Shown here: one piece after another, positions 17,107 through 26,161 of the stretch
Layout: every line of letters starts with the position of its first letter
Numbering within the stretch: position 1 is the stretch's first letter
Position numbers and translations under genes: made by a program
The notes under the pieces: generated by a model
Told to the model about the DNA's origin: nothing
Database searches by the model: none
Seen by the model: only the letters and a program-made list of their open reading frames with translations
NCBI RefSeq assembly: GCF_017312485.1
Contig: NZ_BMBA01000007.1
Span: 141,368-205,367 of the forward strand
Direction of reading: 5' to 3'
Origin: Clostridium zeae
GTDB taxonomy: Bacteria > Bacillota > Clostridia > Clostridiales > Clostridiaceae
Length of the DNA stretch: 64,000 nt

Positions 17107-17607
17107 ATGGAATATAAAATTGAAGAAATGAAACCATCAGATTGGGATCAAGTACTAGAAATATATTTAGAAGGAATCAGAACAGGATTAGCTACCTTCC
17201 AGACTGAAGCCCCTACATGGGAAGCATGGGATAAAGGTCATCTTAAATCCTGTAGATTAGTTTTAAAGTCAGATGATGATATAGCAGGCTGGGTGGCATT
17301 GAGTCCAACTTCTAGTAGAGCTTGTTATGAAGGAGTTGTAGAAGCGAGTATTTATATCAATGAGAAATATAGAGGTAAAGGCCTCGGAACAATTCTTTTG
17401 ACTGAAGTGATAAAACAATCTGAAGACAATGGAATTTGGTCAATATATTGTGCTATTATTCGAGAGAATACTAAGAGTATAGAAATGCATAAAAAATGCG
17501 GCTTCAGAGAAATTGGTATAAGAGAAAAAATTGCTAAGATGCCTAATGGAATATGGCATGATGTAGTTATAATGGAACGGAGAAGTAAAGTTGTTGGAAT
17601 CAGCTAA
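17107..17607 (+). CDS. GNAT acetyltransferase, phosphinothricin/ArsN1-like
   Basis: ATG 17107 follows AAAGGAGAG; an in-frame upstream extension to 17041 has no ribosome binding site. The 166-residue protein is a GNAT enzyme of the PAT (phosphinothricin N-acetyltransferase) group: YLEGIRTGLATFQTEAPTWEAW near the N-terminus and the acetyl-CoA loop YRGKGLGT near residue 90. Proteins of this group include ArsN1, which acetylates the arsenic antibiotic arsinothricin and is found in ars operons. The third position in the marR operon next to arsenic genes fits such a role, but generic amino-acid analogue acetylation is equally compatible with sequence. Confidence 0.82.
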   Translation: MEYKIEEMKPSDWDQVLEIYLEGIRTGLATFQTEAPTWEAWDKGHLKSCRLVLKSDDDIAGWVALSPTSSRACYEGVVEASIYINEKYRGKGLGTILLTEVIKQSEDNGIWSIYCAIIRENTKSIEMHKKCGFREIGIREKIAKMPNGIWHDVVIMERRSKVVGIS

Positions 17608-17629
17608 ACAATTTATTATGAATATTTTA

Positions 17630-17657
17630 AGCCCTCTCATTGTGAGAGGGCTTTTTT
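17630..17657 (+). terminator. Intrinsic terminator after the marR operon
   Basis: AGCCCTCTCA (17630-17639), loop TTG, complement TGAGAGGGCT (17643-17652), then TTTTT. Stem identical to the terminator at 15701. Confidence 0.9.
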
Positions 17658-17675
17658 GCAGCAATATTTTATTTA

Positions 17676-17713
17676 AACTCATCGAAGCATCGGGTGATTA
17701 ACCGCTTAATTCA
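17676..17713 (-). repeat. Family B half element (minus orientation)
   Basis: Read on the - strand, this segment contains GGTTAATCACCCGATGCTTC and GATGAGT, aligning with the arm at 63671-63730 (GGTTAATCATACGATGCTTT, AATGAG). It lies between the convergent GNAT and AraC genes. Confidence 0.45.
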
Positions 17714-17742
17714 ATAAGGTGATTTAACAACGTTTAATAATT

Positions 17743-18657
17743 TTATATAGTAGTTTCACTTTTTTGCTTTATATAGTTTGAAGGAGTGGTTCCAGCAATC
17801 TTTTTGAAAAGTTTGCTAAAATAATAAGGGTCATCTATTCCAACTAGATAGCCAACCTCAGAAATTTTTAAAGGAGTAGCATCTAGTAAGTCTTTAGCAC
17901 GATTTATTCTTATTGTATTGAGGTAATTTATAATGGTGTATCCAGTCATCTGTTGAAAAACTCTATTTAGGTAGTCATAGTTTGACTCAAAATTCTGTTC
18001 GATGTCAGAACTGGTTATCTTATTTTGATAGTTTGAGTTTAGATAGTGTTGAATATTCCTACATTTTACAAAGGCTTTTGAAAACTGTGGCTGGGAATTT
18101 TCTATTTTTGTGGAGGTATAGTTCCTGCTTATTCTTATTAATATCTCCAAGAGTTTTAAAGAAGCCATTGTTTTATAGCCTTCGTACTTATGATAATAAT
18201 CACTATCAGCATTTACTAATAAAGTCATTAATTCATTTTCGTCTTCATAGTGATAGTTTTTTGGTAAATAAAATTCAGGGTTTGTATCAGATAGCTCACT
18301 AAGATATTCACTATGAAGAGAGGCCTTTCTTTTATTCATGAGATTTTTTGCTATTTCATCATAAGACTTAGTATTTAAATGCGAAATTTTTGGGTGTTTG
18401 AAGTGAAAGTAATAATAGTGGCAGGAAGCTTCCTTGTAGCCTCTATGCTCGATATTTGGCTCTAGTAGTAAGGTATCTCCTTTATTCAAATGATATTCTA
18501 CATTTCCTTCTCTGATGTAGAGTTCACCGCTTTTGACAATATATAATATATACTCGTTGATGGTTCTATTAAAATGTTTCCAAGGTTTTATATAATCTAT
18601 ATGACCTATTAGCCTTACTGCTGGCACAATACTTGTATCTATGGATAATAAATTCAT
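17743..18657 (-). CDS. AraC family regulator of the dextran locus
   Basis: The 304-residue protein starts at an ATG preceded on its strand by GGAGG. The N-terminal part is a cupin-like ligand domain (YIVKSGELYIREG, LNKGDTLLLEPNIEH, about 38-75). The C-terminal about 100 residues hold two helix-turn-helix motifs typical of AraC, the second ending with VGIDDPYYFSKLFKKIAGTTPSNYI. It is divergent from the sugar-binding protein and importer genes of the dextran locus, which is the usual place for a local activator. The inducer is likely an isomaltooligosaccharide or cyclic form, by context only. Confidence 0.88.
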   Translation of the reverse strand: MNLLSIDTSIVPAVRLIGHIDYIKPWKHFNRTINEYILYIVKSGELYIREGNVEYHLNKGDTLLLEPNIEHRGYKEASCHYYYFHFKHPKISHLNTKSYDEIAKNLMNKRKASLHSEYLSELSDTNPEFYLPKNYHYEDENELMTLLVNADSDYYHKYEGYKTMASLKLLEILIRISRNYTSTKIENSQPQFSKAFVKCRNIQHYLNSNYQNKITSSDIEQNFESNYDYLNRVFQQMTGYTIINYLNTIRINRAKDLLDATPLKISEVGYLVGIDDPYYFSKLFKKIAGTTPSNYIKQKSETTI

Positions 18658-19061
18658 GTGAAACCTCCGCTAATATTAAAAGTAGCTATAATACAAAAAA
18701 GGTATAAATTGTACATTTAATATTATTGTATAACAGATTAAAATAAAATCAAAGATATACAAAATATATACCAAGGTTACATAAAAGATACTTATATGGA
18801 AGAACATAGATAATAATACTTCTGAAATTAATGATAGAGCTATACATAGTAATAATAAATTTTAGAGTACCTTTTAGTCAAACTTAAGCTAAGAGCTTGT
18901 GAAAAAGTATCAAATAATAAAGGAGTGATATAAGCTATATATATTTATGCAGATAGCTAATGGAATTTAGTTTATCTGTGCAACCGATTCCCTAGCAAGA
19001 AAACGTTTAATGATTTTATGAGCTTATAAGTGCTAAATGGTACTTAAATATAAAGCAAATT
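18658..19061. promoter_or_regulatory. Divergent control region between araC-type gene and dextran importer
   Basis: About 400 AT-rich bases hold the promoters of both directions. I see a degenerate cre-like site centred on AAACGTTT (about 18997-19011) with three mismatches to the CcpA consensus, and AT-rich near-repeats TATACAAAATATATACC (about 18755-18771) that could serve the AraC protein. None of these is certain. Confidence 0.4.
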
Positions 19062-19076
19062 ATGGGGGGATGGAGA

Positions 19077-20375
19077 ATGAAAAATAAAAAAATTATTGCG
19101 TTAATTTTAACAGGCCTTATGGCTTCTTCGTTGTTAGTAGGCTGTGGTGATAAGTCTTCGAATACGAGTGAACAAGGCACTTCAACAACAACTACAGACT
19201 TGACGAAATTAAAGGGGCAAATTGAAATGTGGAGTACCTTTACTGATGCAGAAAATAAAGTTTTAAAAGAAAAAATAGTTCCTGCATTCAATAAAGTATA
19301 TCCAGATATCAAGGTCAAGATTACACCAATGCCTAGTGGAGATGATTACAAAAAGCAGATTCTTCAGGGCGCCATGAGTGGTACTGTGCCGGATCTCGCG
19401 AGAACAGATATTGTGGATGTGGCTCAATATGCAGAGCAGGATTATTTAGAGCCTGTAGATAACATGCCAGGCTTTGATGACTTGAAGAAGGAAATTTATG
19501 AAGGGCCAATGAGTACAAATTTCTATAATGGTCACTATTATGGTATACCTCTTGATGCAAACACAAAAATTGCTATCTATAATAAGTCAATGCTTGATAA
19601 AGCTGGCTTTAAAGAAGCTCCTAAGACTATGGATGAATTAGAACAATATGCTGCTAAAGTAAAAGAGGACAAGATAGCTGGAATTGGTATAGCTGGATTA
19701 GAATCTTGGGCAATAGCTCCATATTTCTTATCACTAGGAGGTAAGGTCACAGATGATAAGAACACAAAGGCATCTGGATACTTAAATAGTGAGGCAAGTG
19801 TAAAAGCACTTGAAAAGATAGTAGAGTGGAATGATAAAGGTTATATAGCTAAGAGTTTACTTGGTGGCGAAGGTACTTGGGAAGGATACAATGCAGGCCA
19901 TTATGGCATGATTGATGACGGTCCATGGTGGTACCCATCAAACAAAAATCAAAAGACAGTTAAGGATAATGTAATTTTTGCTCCAATTCCAAAGGGGGAT
20001 GGAGGAAGTTTTTCAGTGGTTGGAGGAGAAGATACAGTAATATTTAAAGCTTCAAAGAATAAAGAGCAAGCGTTTGCTTTTGCAAAATTCTTAGCTTCTG
20101 ATGATGCTCAAACAATATTTACTACTGAGCTAGGTATGATGCCAGTTAATACAAATACTGCTAAGAAATCTATTGTTACTGACAATGCAATACTTAAAAC
20201 ATATATGGATCAGCTTAATTCAACTTGGGCTAGAACACCGAGTCCAAAGTGGGGAGACATCTCAAATATAATTAAAGAGGACTTTGAGTTATCGGTAAGA
20301 AAGAAGAAGAGTCCAAAAGCTGCGTTAGATGATGCTGCAAAAAAAGTAGATTCGTTACTTCAAGCAAGCAAATAA
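19077..20375 (+). CDS. Carbohydrate ABC importer, family 1 substrate-binding lipoprotein
   Basis: ATG 19077 is preferred over ATG 19062, because the GGGGGGATGGAG ribosome binding site lies between them. The 432-residue product has a lipoprotein signal with lipobox LLVGC (Cys about 23), a Ser/Thr-rich linker and then a family 1 solute-binding fold of the maltose/oligosaccharide type (IEMWSTFTD..N, YYGIPLDANTKIAIYNKSML, GPWWYPSNK). It is followed by two permease genes and GH66 enzymes, so the substrate is probably linear or cyclic isomaltooligosaccharides. It should be the most abundant product of the operon and the specificity determinant. Confidence 0.88.
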   Translation: MKNKKIIALILTGLMASSLLVGCGDKSSNTSEQGTSTTTTDLTKLKGQIEMWSTFTDAENKVLKEKIVPAFNKVYPDIKVKITPMPSGDDYKKQILQGAMSGTVPDLARTDIVDVAQYAEQDYLEPVDNMPGFDDLKKEIYEGPMSTNFYNGHYYGIPLDANTKIAIYNKSMLDKAGFKEAPKTMDELEQYAAKVKEDKIAGIGIAGLESWAIAPYFLSLGGKVTDDKNTKASGYLNSEASVKALEKIVEWNDKGYIAKSLLGGEGTWEGYNAGHYGMIDDGPWWYPSNKNQKTVKDNVIFAPIPKGDGGSFSVVGGEDTVIFKASKNKEQAFAFAKFLASDDAQTIFTTELGMMPVNTNTAKKSIVTDNAILKTYMDQLNSTWARTPSPKWGDISNIIKEDFELSVRKKKSPKAALDDAAKKVDSLLQASK

Positions 20376-20445
20376 TTTATATATTACAGATTGAGGATTA
20401 GAGAGAAAATTTAATCCTCAATCATAAAAAAGGAGAGTGATGCAT

Positions 20446-21408
20446 TTGGAAAATAACACAGTGACGGTTTCACAGAATAGAGGTAAAAAGATTAAATTTA
20501 GTAAAAAGCAAAGAGAAGCTATGGAAGGTTGGGCGTTCGTAGGGATAGGCTTTTTACTCTTCTTAATTTTTGTAGCATATCCACTGCTTAAGAACATTAT
20601 GATGGCTTTTATGAATTATAGTGTTAATCCAAATAAGCCAAGTACATTTATTGGACTAGCAAACTTTAAAAAAGCATTCTTTGTCGGTGGAGCAATAGAT
20701 GAAAGCTCTAAGTTTTATTTATCCCTTAGAAATACATTGCTGGCAGTAGTAGTTACGGTACCGATTCAATGGTTCCTAGGAATGATTATAGCTATACTAA
20801 TTGAGTCTCTTTCTAGAGGTAAGGTATTATATAGATTTTTATTGTACGTTCCAGTTATTTCGGACTGGATAGTAGTTGCTATATTATTTAAATATATTTT
20901 CCAAGATACTCAAGGTTCTTTGGTAAACTCGATTCTTTTGAATCTACACCTCATAAGTCAACCGGTCTCGTGGCTTCAAAATGAATGGACAGGAAATATA
21001 GTAGTGTGGGCACTTTGTATATGGAAGGGCATTGGTTGGGTGATGATAATGTATACTGCAGCTATACAAGACTTGCCTAAAGATATTTATGAAGCTGCTG
21101 ATGTAGATGGAGCATCTAAAAAACAGCAAATGTGGAAGATAACACTACCACTCCTTGCATCTAGAACTTATTTTATAATAATTAATCTGATAATAGGTGC
21201 TTTTAACATAATGCTTCAGGTAATGCTTGTTACTGGAGGCGGACCACTTGGAAAGACTGATGTCCTTTTAGACTATATGTACAACAAAGCTTTTTCAAGT
21301 TTTGATTTTGGATATGCAGCAGCATTAAGTTTAATCATGTCTGTAATTCTAATAACTATTTCTACTATTCAAAGAAAATTTATTAAAGACTCAGAAATTC
21401 AGTTTTAA
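20446..21408 (+). CDS. ABC sugar importer permease, MalF-like
   Basis: TTG 20446 lies 10 bases after AGGAG (20431-20435). GTG 20437 and ATG 20440 are in frame but too close to it; the start is therefore probable, not certain. The 320-residue protein has about six membrane segments and the EAA loop EAADVDGASKKQQMWKITLP (about 212-231) that contacts the ATPase. It belongs to the CUT1 permease family for oligosaccharides. It pairs with the next gene and the lipoprotein before it. Confidence 0.88.
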   Translation: MENNTVTVSQNRGKKIKFSKKQREAMEGWAFVGIGFLLFLIFVAYPLLKNIMMAFMNYSVNPNKPSTFIGLANFKKAFFVGGAIDESSKFYLSLRNTLLAVVVTVPIQWFLGMIIAILIESLSRGKVLYRFLLYVPVISDWIVVAILFKYIFQDTQGSLVNSILLNLHLISQPVSWLQNEWTGNIVVWALCIWKGIGWVMIMYTAAIQDLPKDIYEAADVDGASKKQQMWKITLPLLASRTYFIIINLIIGAFNIMLQVMLVTGGGPLGKTDVLLDYMYNKAFSSFDFGYAAALSLIMSVILITISTIQRKFIKDSEIQF

Positions 21409-21422
21409 AGGAGGATGCAAGC

Positions 21423-22256
21423 ATGGTTAGAAGTAAAGTTGGACAAGTGCTGCTGCATTTGGTTCTTATGGTAATGGTTATAATGGCACTATTACCATTC
21501 TTAAACATGATAAGTACATCTTTAATACCCAATACTTATGTTATGCCTTCGAAGCCACAAATAATTCCTAAGCAATTCTATTTAGGAAACTATATCACTG
21601 CTTGGACAGGTGAAAATTTTTCAAGATATTTTTTAAATAGTATATTCGTAACTGTTGCAAATACAGTATTAACTATTTTTGTATCATCTCTATCTGGTTA
21701 TGGATTCGCAAGACTTAACTTTCCAGGAAAGAAGATAATTTTTAACATTTATATATTTTCTCTTATGATGCCCGCAGTTCTTGCTTTAATATCGCAGTTT
21801 ACTATATTACAAGGGCTTCATTTAGTTGATACTTATACAGGTCTGCTGCTTTTATATGTCAGTGGTGGAATAGCTGGTAACACTTTCTTTTTGAAAGGTT
21901 TCTTTGAAACCATTCCAAAAGAATTAGAAGAATCAGTAATAATTGATGGAGGAAATAGGTGGACCATCTATAAAAAAATAATATTACCACTTTCAAAACC
22001 GGCTTTAGCTACTATGGCGATAGGAGCTTTTTCAGGAACTTGGATGGAAGTATTCACAGCATTAACTGTAATAAAAACTCAATCGAAGAGAACTCTTCCT
22101 ATAGCAGTAAAACTACTTCAAAATGGAAAAGCAACTCAATGGGGCATAATTTTTGCCGCTGCTATATTGGTTTTAATACCTGTAATAGTTATATTTATAG
22201 TCTTTAATAAACAGTTTATAAAATCAGGTGGAAATGAAGGTGCTGTAAAGGGATAA
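21423..22256 (+). CDS. ABC sugar importer permease, MalG-like
   Basis: The 277-residue protein has six membrane segments and the EAA-type loop EESVIIDGGNRWTIYKKIILP (about 167-187). It starts 14 bases after the first permease, with a GGAGG ribosome binding site. As in many Bacillota CUT1 systems no ATPase gene is linked, so a shared MsmK/MalK-type ATPase encoded elsewhere must power the importer. A family A hairpin follows the stop codon and separates the transporter part from the enzyme part of the locus. Confidence 0.88.
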   Translation: MVRSKVGQVLLHLVLMVMVIMALLPFLNMISTSLIPNTYVMPSKPQIIPKQFYLGNYITAWTGENFSRYFLNSIFVTVANTVLTIFVSSLSGYGFARLNFPGKKIIFNIYIFSLMMPAVLALISQFTILQGLHLVDTYTGLLLLYVSGGIAGNTFFLKGFFETIPKELEESVIIDGGNRWTIYKKIILPLSKPALATMAIGAFSGTWMEVFTALTVIKTQSKRTLPIAVKLLQNGKATQWGIIFAAAILVLIPVIVIFIVFNKQFIKSGGNEGAVKG

Positions 22257-22260
22257 GCAT

Positions 22261-22346
22261 AAACTACTTCATCCCTCAGACGAGAAATAAAGATTTTCAC
22301 GGATTTACGAATTTTTATTTTGAACAATTCCAAAATGAAATAGTTT
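22261..22346. repeat. Long palindromic repeat, family A copy 2
   Basis: AAACTACTTCAT (22261-22272) pairs with ATGAAATAGTTT (22335-22346) with one mismatch. The interior has a smaller palindrome around TTTTGAACAATTCCAAAA (about 22318-22335). It fills the gap between the permease stop and the ribosome binding site of the first GH66 gene. Confidence 0.55.
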
Positions 22347-22382
22347 TGAATCTAGACACCTTATGAAGGAGGAATGTTTACT

Positions 22383-24206
22383 TTGAAAAAAAGATCCATT
22401 ATAGCTGCAATAGTGGTGATTTCAATTGGAGGTGGAGGCTTAGCTTACAAGTTAAAAAACTTTAATGCGGAAGCTAGTACAAAAGTTTTAGAAAGTGGGA
22501 AGCTTATAAGCGATGTTTATACTGATAAAGCCAGGTACAATCCAAAAGATAGTGTTAGTGTAAAAGTGGAACTGGATAATAAGTTTAATAAAGCCTATAA
22601 AGGTTCTTTGGAAATATATTTTAAGTATTTAAATAATACTGTGGAAAAGAAAAAATTAGAACTTTCTTTAGGTAGTAAAGAAAAAAAGACAGTGGATATT
22701 TCTTGGAGTGCTCCTTCAGAGGATTATAAGGGATATTTAGTAGAGGTATATGCAACTCATGGAAGCTATGTAGATGATAACAAAAATACTGCGGTAGATG
22801 TTTCATCAAACTGGGATAGATTTCCTAGATATGGATATATAGCCGAGTACCCTGATCAGAGCAAGGACAAGACTGAAAGTATTATAGATAATATAAATAA
22901 ATTTCATATTGATGGTCTGCAGTTTTATGATTGGCAGAACAAGCACCAAAAGCCTCTGCCAGGTGATGAAAGTAATATTCCGAAGTTTTGGGCGGATATA
23001 GCTAACAGAGATATCTATTTTCAAACGGTAAAAGACTATATTGATTTAGCGCATAGTAAGAATATGAAAGCTGCAAACTATAACCTAATTTATGGAGCAT
23101 ATACAGATTATCAGGAAGATGGAGTAAAGGCAGAATGGGGAATATATAAGGATAGCTTTCATACAGAGCAGGATGGATATCCACTTCCTGAGGGATGGGC
23201 ATCTAATATAGCTATATTTAACCCGGCAAATAAAGATTGGCAAAAATATATATACAATAAGGAAAAAGAAGTTTTCAAAATATTAAACTTTGATATATAT
23301 CATATGGATACCTTAGGCAACAGAGGAACAACCTTTGATTACGATGGCAACTTTGTCAATCTGCCTGATACTTACACTGACTTTGTTAATAATGCAAAGA
23401 GCTCTCTTGGAGTTGGAGTAATTTTTAATACAGTTAATAGATATGGTTTGGAGCAAGTAGCAAAGTCAAACGTAGATTTTCTTTATTCAGAACTTTGGCC
23501 ATCAGACTATCCTAATTATTACTATTTTAAGGACACCGTTGATAAAGGATATGAGCTTACTTCTGGTAAGAAAAGCACTGTAATAGCTGCTTATATGAAC
23601 TACGGATCAGCAGGGGTTCCTGGAGAATTTAATGAAAATAGTGTTAGGCTAGCAGATGCAGCTATATTTGCTGCTGGTGGTGCTCATATAGAGTTAGGTG
23701 ATACTGGTATGCTAGGCAGAGAGTATTTCCCTAACAAGAATCTGAAGATGACAGCTTCTTTAGTAACTGCTATGAGAAACTATTATGATTTTTTAGTTGC
23801 TTATGAAAACTTGCTAAGAGATGGATTGAAGGATAGTAAAAATCCTATAAGTCTTAATGATATAAAAACCAGTACTAATGGACAAGCAAATACAATTTGG
23901 ACCTATGCAAAAGAGAAGAATGGCTATGAAGTTGTACAGCTTATAAACCTTTTAGGTATGAATAAGGAAGCTTGGAGGGATGATGGTGCAAATTATGATG
24001 CACCTGAAACAAAGAAAGACTTAAAGCTTAACTATACAATTAAGACAGGCAAGGTAAAAGGAGTTTATTTAGCCTCTCCAGATCTAAATGGAGGAAAAGC
24101 AATGAAGCTAAATTACAAAATAACAAAAGAAGGAGTGGATACTAAACTTCAAATCGATGTTCCAGAGCTTCAGTATTGGGACATGGTATATATAGAAAAA
24201 GAATAA
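22383..24206 (+). CDS. GH66 dextranase-type enzyme, signal peptide or membrane anchored
   Basis: TTG 22383 is 10 bases after AGGAGG (22367-22372), while ATG 22374 is only one base away. The 607-residue protein has an N-terminal hydrophobic segment (about 5-22) without a lipobox, so it is secreted or N-terminally anchored. It then has a beta-sandwich domain (DVYTDKARYNPKDSVSVKV) and the GH66 barrel starting FPRYGYI. Catalytic residues by motif: nucleophile Asp309 in YHMDTLG and acid/base Glu370 in YSELWP. GH66 enzymes cleave internal alpha-1,6 links of dextran or make cyclic isomaltooligosaccharides. Lacking CBM35 inserts, this one is more likely a plain endo-dextranase. Confidence 0.88.
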   Translation: MKKRSIIAAIVVISIGGGGLAYKLKNFNAEASTKVLESGKLISDVYTDKARYNPKDSVSVKVELDNKFNKAYKGSLEIYFKYLNNTVEKKKLELSLGSKEKKTVDISWSAPSEDYKGYLVEVYATHGSYVDDNKNTAVDVSSNWDRFPRYGYIAEYPDQSKDKTESIIDNINKFHIDGLQFYDWQNKHQKPLPGDESNIPKFWADIANRDIYFQTVKDYIDLAHSKNMKAANYNLIYGAYTDYQEDGVKAEWGIYKDSFHTEQDGYPLPEGWASNIAIFNPANKDWQKYIYNKEKEVFKILNFDIYHMDTLGNRGTTFDYDGNFVNLPDTYTDFVNNAKSSLGVGVIFNTVNRYGLEQVAKSNVDFLYSELWPSDYPNYYYFKDTVDKGYELTSGKKSTVIAAYMNYGSAGVPGEFNENSVRLADAAIFAAGGAHIELGDTGMLGREYFPNKNLKMTASLVTAMRNYYDFLVAYENLLRDGLKDSKNPISLNDIKTSTNGQANTIWTYAKEKNGYEVVQLINLLGMNKEAWRDDGANYDAPETKKDLKLNYTIKTGKVKGVYLASPDLNGGKAMKLNYKITKEGVDTKLQIDVPELQYWDMVYIEKE

Positions 24207-24224
24207 AATCAGGAGGTATAAAGA

Positions 24225-25913
24225 TTGATTATTAAAGATATATATCCAGCAAAAGCTCAATTTAGAAATGGAGAAAGAATAGGAATAATTGTAGAGCTAG
24301 AAGGTGAGCTTGAATCAGATATACTTAGGTGTAATGTATACAAGCTTCATGAACAAATTCGAACCTTAGAGATATTTTTATCTAACAAAGAAGAGAAGGT
24401 TACCTTTGAATTTGATATAGATAATTGTGAGGACCTTATTTCGGGGTATGGGGTTGAAGTTGAGCTTTATCATATGGATGAAATGAAGCAGGCCTTGAGC
24501 ACAGCTTTTGATATTTTACTGTCATGGAAGTATGCTCCAAGGTATGGGTTTTTAGCTGATTTCTCTAAAGCAGATTTAGAGGATAAAGAAGATTTGAAAG
24601 AAATGAATAAATTCCATTTAAATGTGGTTCAATACTATGATTGGATGTACAGACATCATGACTTAATACCTAAATCTGACATATTCATAGATCCTTTGGA
24701 GAGAGTGTTAAGTTTATCTACAGTAAAAGACAAAATTGATTTAGCACATAAATATGGTATGGGAGCTATTGCTTATGGTGCAGTTTATGCCTCAGCTCCA
24801 GAGTATTATAAAAAGAACAAGGATTTAGGTATTTACAAGAATAATGGTGATATATATGGTTTTGGGGATTTCCTTTATATGATGGATATATCCAGAGAAA
24901 ATAAGTGGCATGATCATATAATTAATGAGTTTTACAAGGTAATAAAGCTTGGATTTGATGGTATTCATATGGATCAGTATGGATTTCCCAAGGAGGCTAT
25001 TAGCAGAATAAATGGGAAAAGGGCAATAAGAAATCTAAGGGAAGATTTTCCGAATCTAATTAATGATACTAAAAGGTATATAGAGGAAAAAGGAGAAAAA
25101 GTTAGTTTAATCTTCAATGCAGTGAATAACTGGCCAGTGGAAACTGTGGCAAAGTCTGAGCAAGATGCTGTTTATATAGAGGTATGGCCTCCTAATGACA
25201 CTTATCAGGATTTATATAACTTGATTACAAATGCGAAAATATATGCTCCAGATAAGCAGGTTATTTTAGCTGCTTATATGAAGCCATTCTTAGAAGAATT
25301 AAATATTCCTGTAGAGCAAGCAGAAAATTCAACCTTGTTAACTATGGCTACAATTTTTGCCAGTGGAGGTTTTCATTTGCTGTTAGGTGAAAACAGGGGA
25401 ATACTTGATGATCCGTATTATCCTAAATATAGAACCATAGAAAATGAGAAATTTAATGAAAAACTCAGAAACTACTATGACTTCATAGTGAAATACGAAG
25501 AACTTTTATTTGATTTTGACATAATAGATACCAGTATGGTAAATACCGGTGGAATAAATGGAGAATATGTAATTAAAGGAGTACAGGCTTCACCTAAGGT
25601 AGAAGCTGATAAAGTTTGGTCCTTAGTAAAGGAAAAGCCAGATTTTAAAATTATTAACTTAGTAAACTTTAAAGGTATCGAAGATATGAATTGGAATGAG
25701 CCTAAGGAAAAAATTCCTTCAAAGGTAGAGGATATTGAGATTTCCGTACTTACATGCAATGAAGTAAAGGCTGTATATTTAGCGTCCCCAGATCTAAATA
25801 AAGGAAAATCAATTAAGTTGAATTTCAGTTATGCTAAAGGAGATCAGGGAGATGAGATAAGGTTTATAGTCCCTGAACTTAACATTTGGGATTTAATTTA
25901 TATCATGTATTAA
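24225..25913 (+). CDS. GH66 family enzyme without signal peptide (cytoplasmic)
   Basis: The 562-residue protein starts at a TTG following AGGAGG and begins directly with the N-terminal sandwich (MIIKDIYPAKAQFRNGERIG), with no signal or anchor. The barrel motif PRYGFLADF corresponds to PRYGYI in the two neighbours. Asp250 (HMDQYG) and Glu319 (IEVWPP) take the places of nucleophile and acid/base, so it should be active. A cytoplasmic GH66 makes sense if cyclic or long isomaltooligosaccharides are imported whole and must be opened before the GH13 glucosidase can act. It follows the anchored GH66 by 18 bases; it probably arose by duplication of a secreted enzyme that lost its signal. Confidence 0.85.
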   Translation: MIIKDIYPAKAQFRNGERIGIIVELEGELESDILRCNVYKLHEQIRTLEIFLSNKEEKVTFEFDIDNCEDLISGYGVEVELYHMDEMKQALSTAFDILLSWKYAPRYGFLADFSKADLEDKEDLKEMNKFHLNVVQYYDWMYRHHDLIPKSDIFIDPLERVLSLSTVKDKIDLAHKYGMGAIAYGAVYASAPEYYKKNKDLGIYKNNGDIYGFGDFLYMMDISRENKWHDHIINEFYKVIKLGFDGIHMDQYGFPKEAISRINGKRAIRNLREDFPNLINDTKRYIEEKGEKVSLIFNAVNNWPVETVAKSEQDAVYIEVWPPNDTYQDLYNLITNAKIYAPDKQVILAAYMKPFLEELNIPVEQAENSTLLTMATIFASGGFHLLLGENRGILDDPYYPKYRTIENEKFNEKLRNYYDFIVKYEELLFDFDIIDTSMVNTGGINGEYVIKGVQASPKVEADKVWSLVKEKPDFKIINLVNFKGIEDMNWNEPKEKIPSKVEDIEISVLTCNEVKAVYLASPDLNKGKSIKLNFSYAKGDQGDEIRFIVPELNIWDLIYIMY

Positions 25914-25933
25914 TGATATAAATTTTTACTTAG

Positions 25934-26028
25934 GATATACCAGTTCTAGTAAGTTAAGATTTATGTTTACTAATAAATAATTGTATGTTTTGTGAATTAG
26001 GCTATATTTTACTAGGAACTGGTACATC
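25934..26028. repeat. Long palindromic repeat, family A copy 3
   Basis: GATATACCAGTTCTAGTAA (25934-25952) pairs with TTACTAGGAACTGGTACATC (26009-26028), with one bulge and one mismatch. Compared with copy 1 the core changed from CCACTTC/GAAGTGG to CCAGTTC/GAACTGG on both sides, so pairing is kept. It follows the second GH66 gene and lacks a T run. Confidence 0.7.
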
Positions 26029-26133
26029 TTAAGGTGTATATGAATTTGAAATTTAAGCTTGAAAAACATGTAATTCTAAGGGTTTTTAGAAGATAGTATT
26101 TTCCATGAAAAGTGCATAACAGCAAGGCTAACT

Positions 26134-26161
26134 ATTCTTATATTTTTTAAAATATAAGAAT
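26134..26161. repeat. Perfect 13-bp hairpin
   Basis: ATTCTTATATTTT (26134-26146) and its exact complement (26149-26161) are separated by two bases. It could be a weak bidirectional terminator or an operator upstream of the GH13 gene. Confidence 0.5.
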
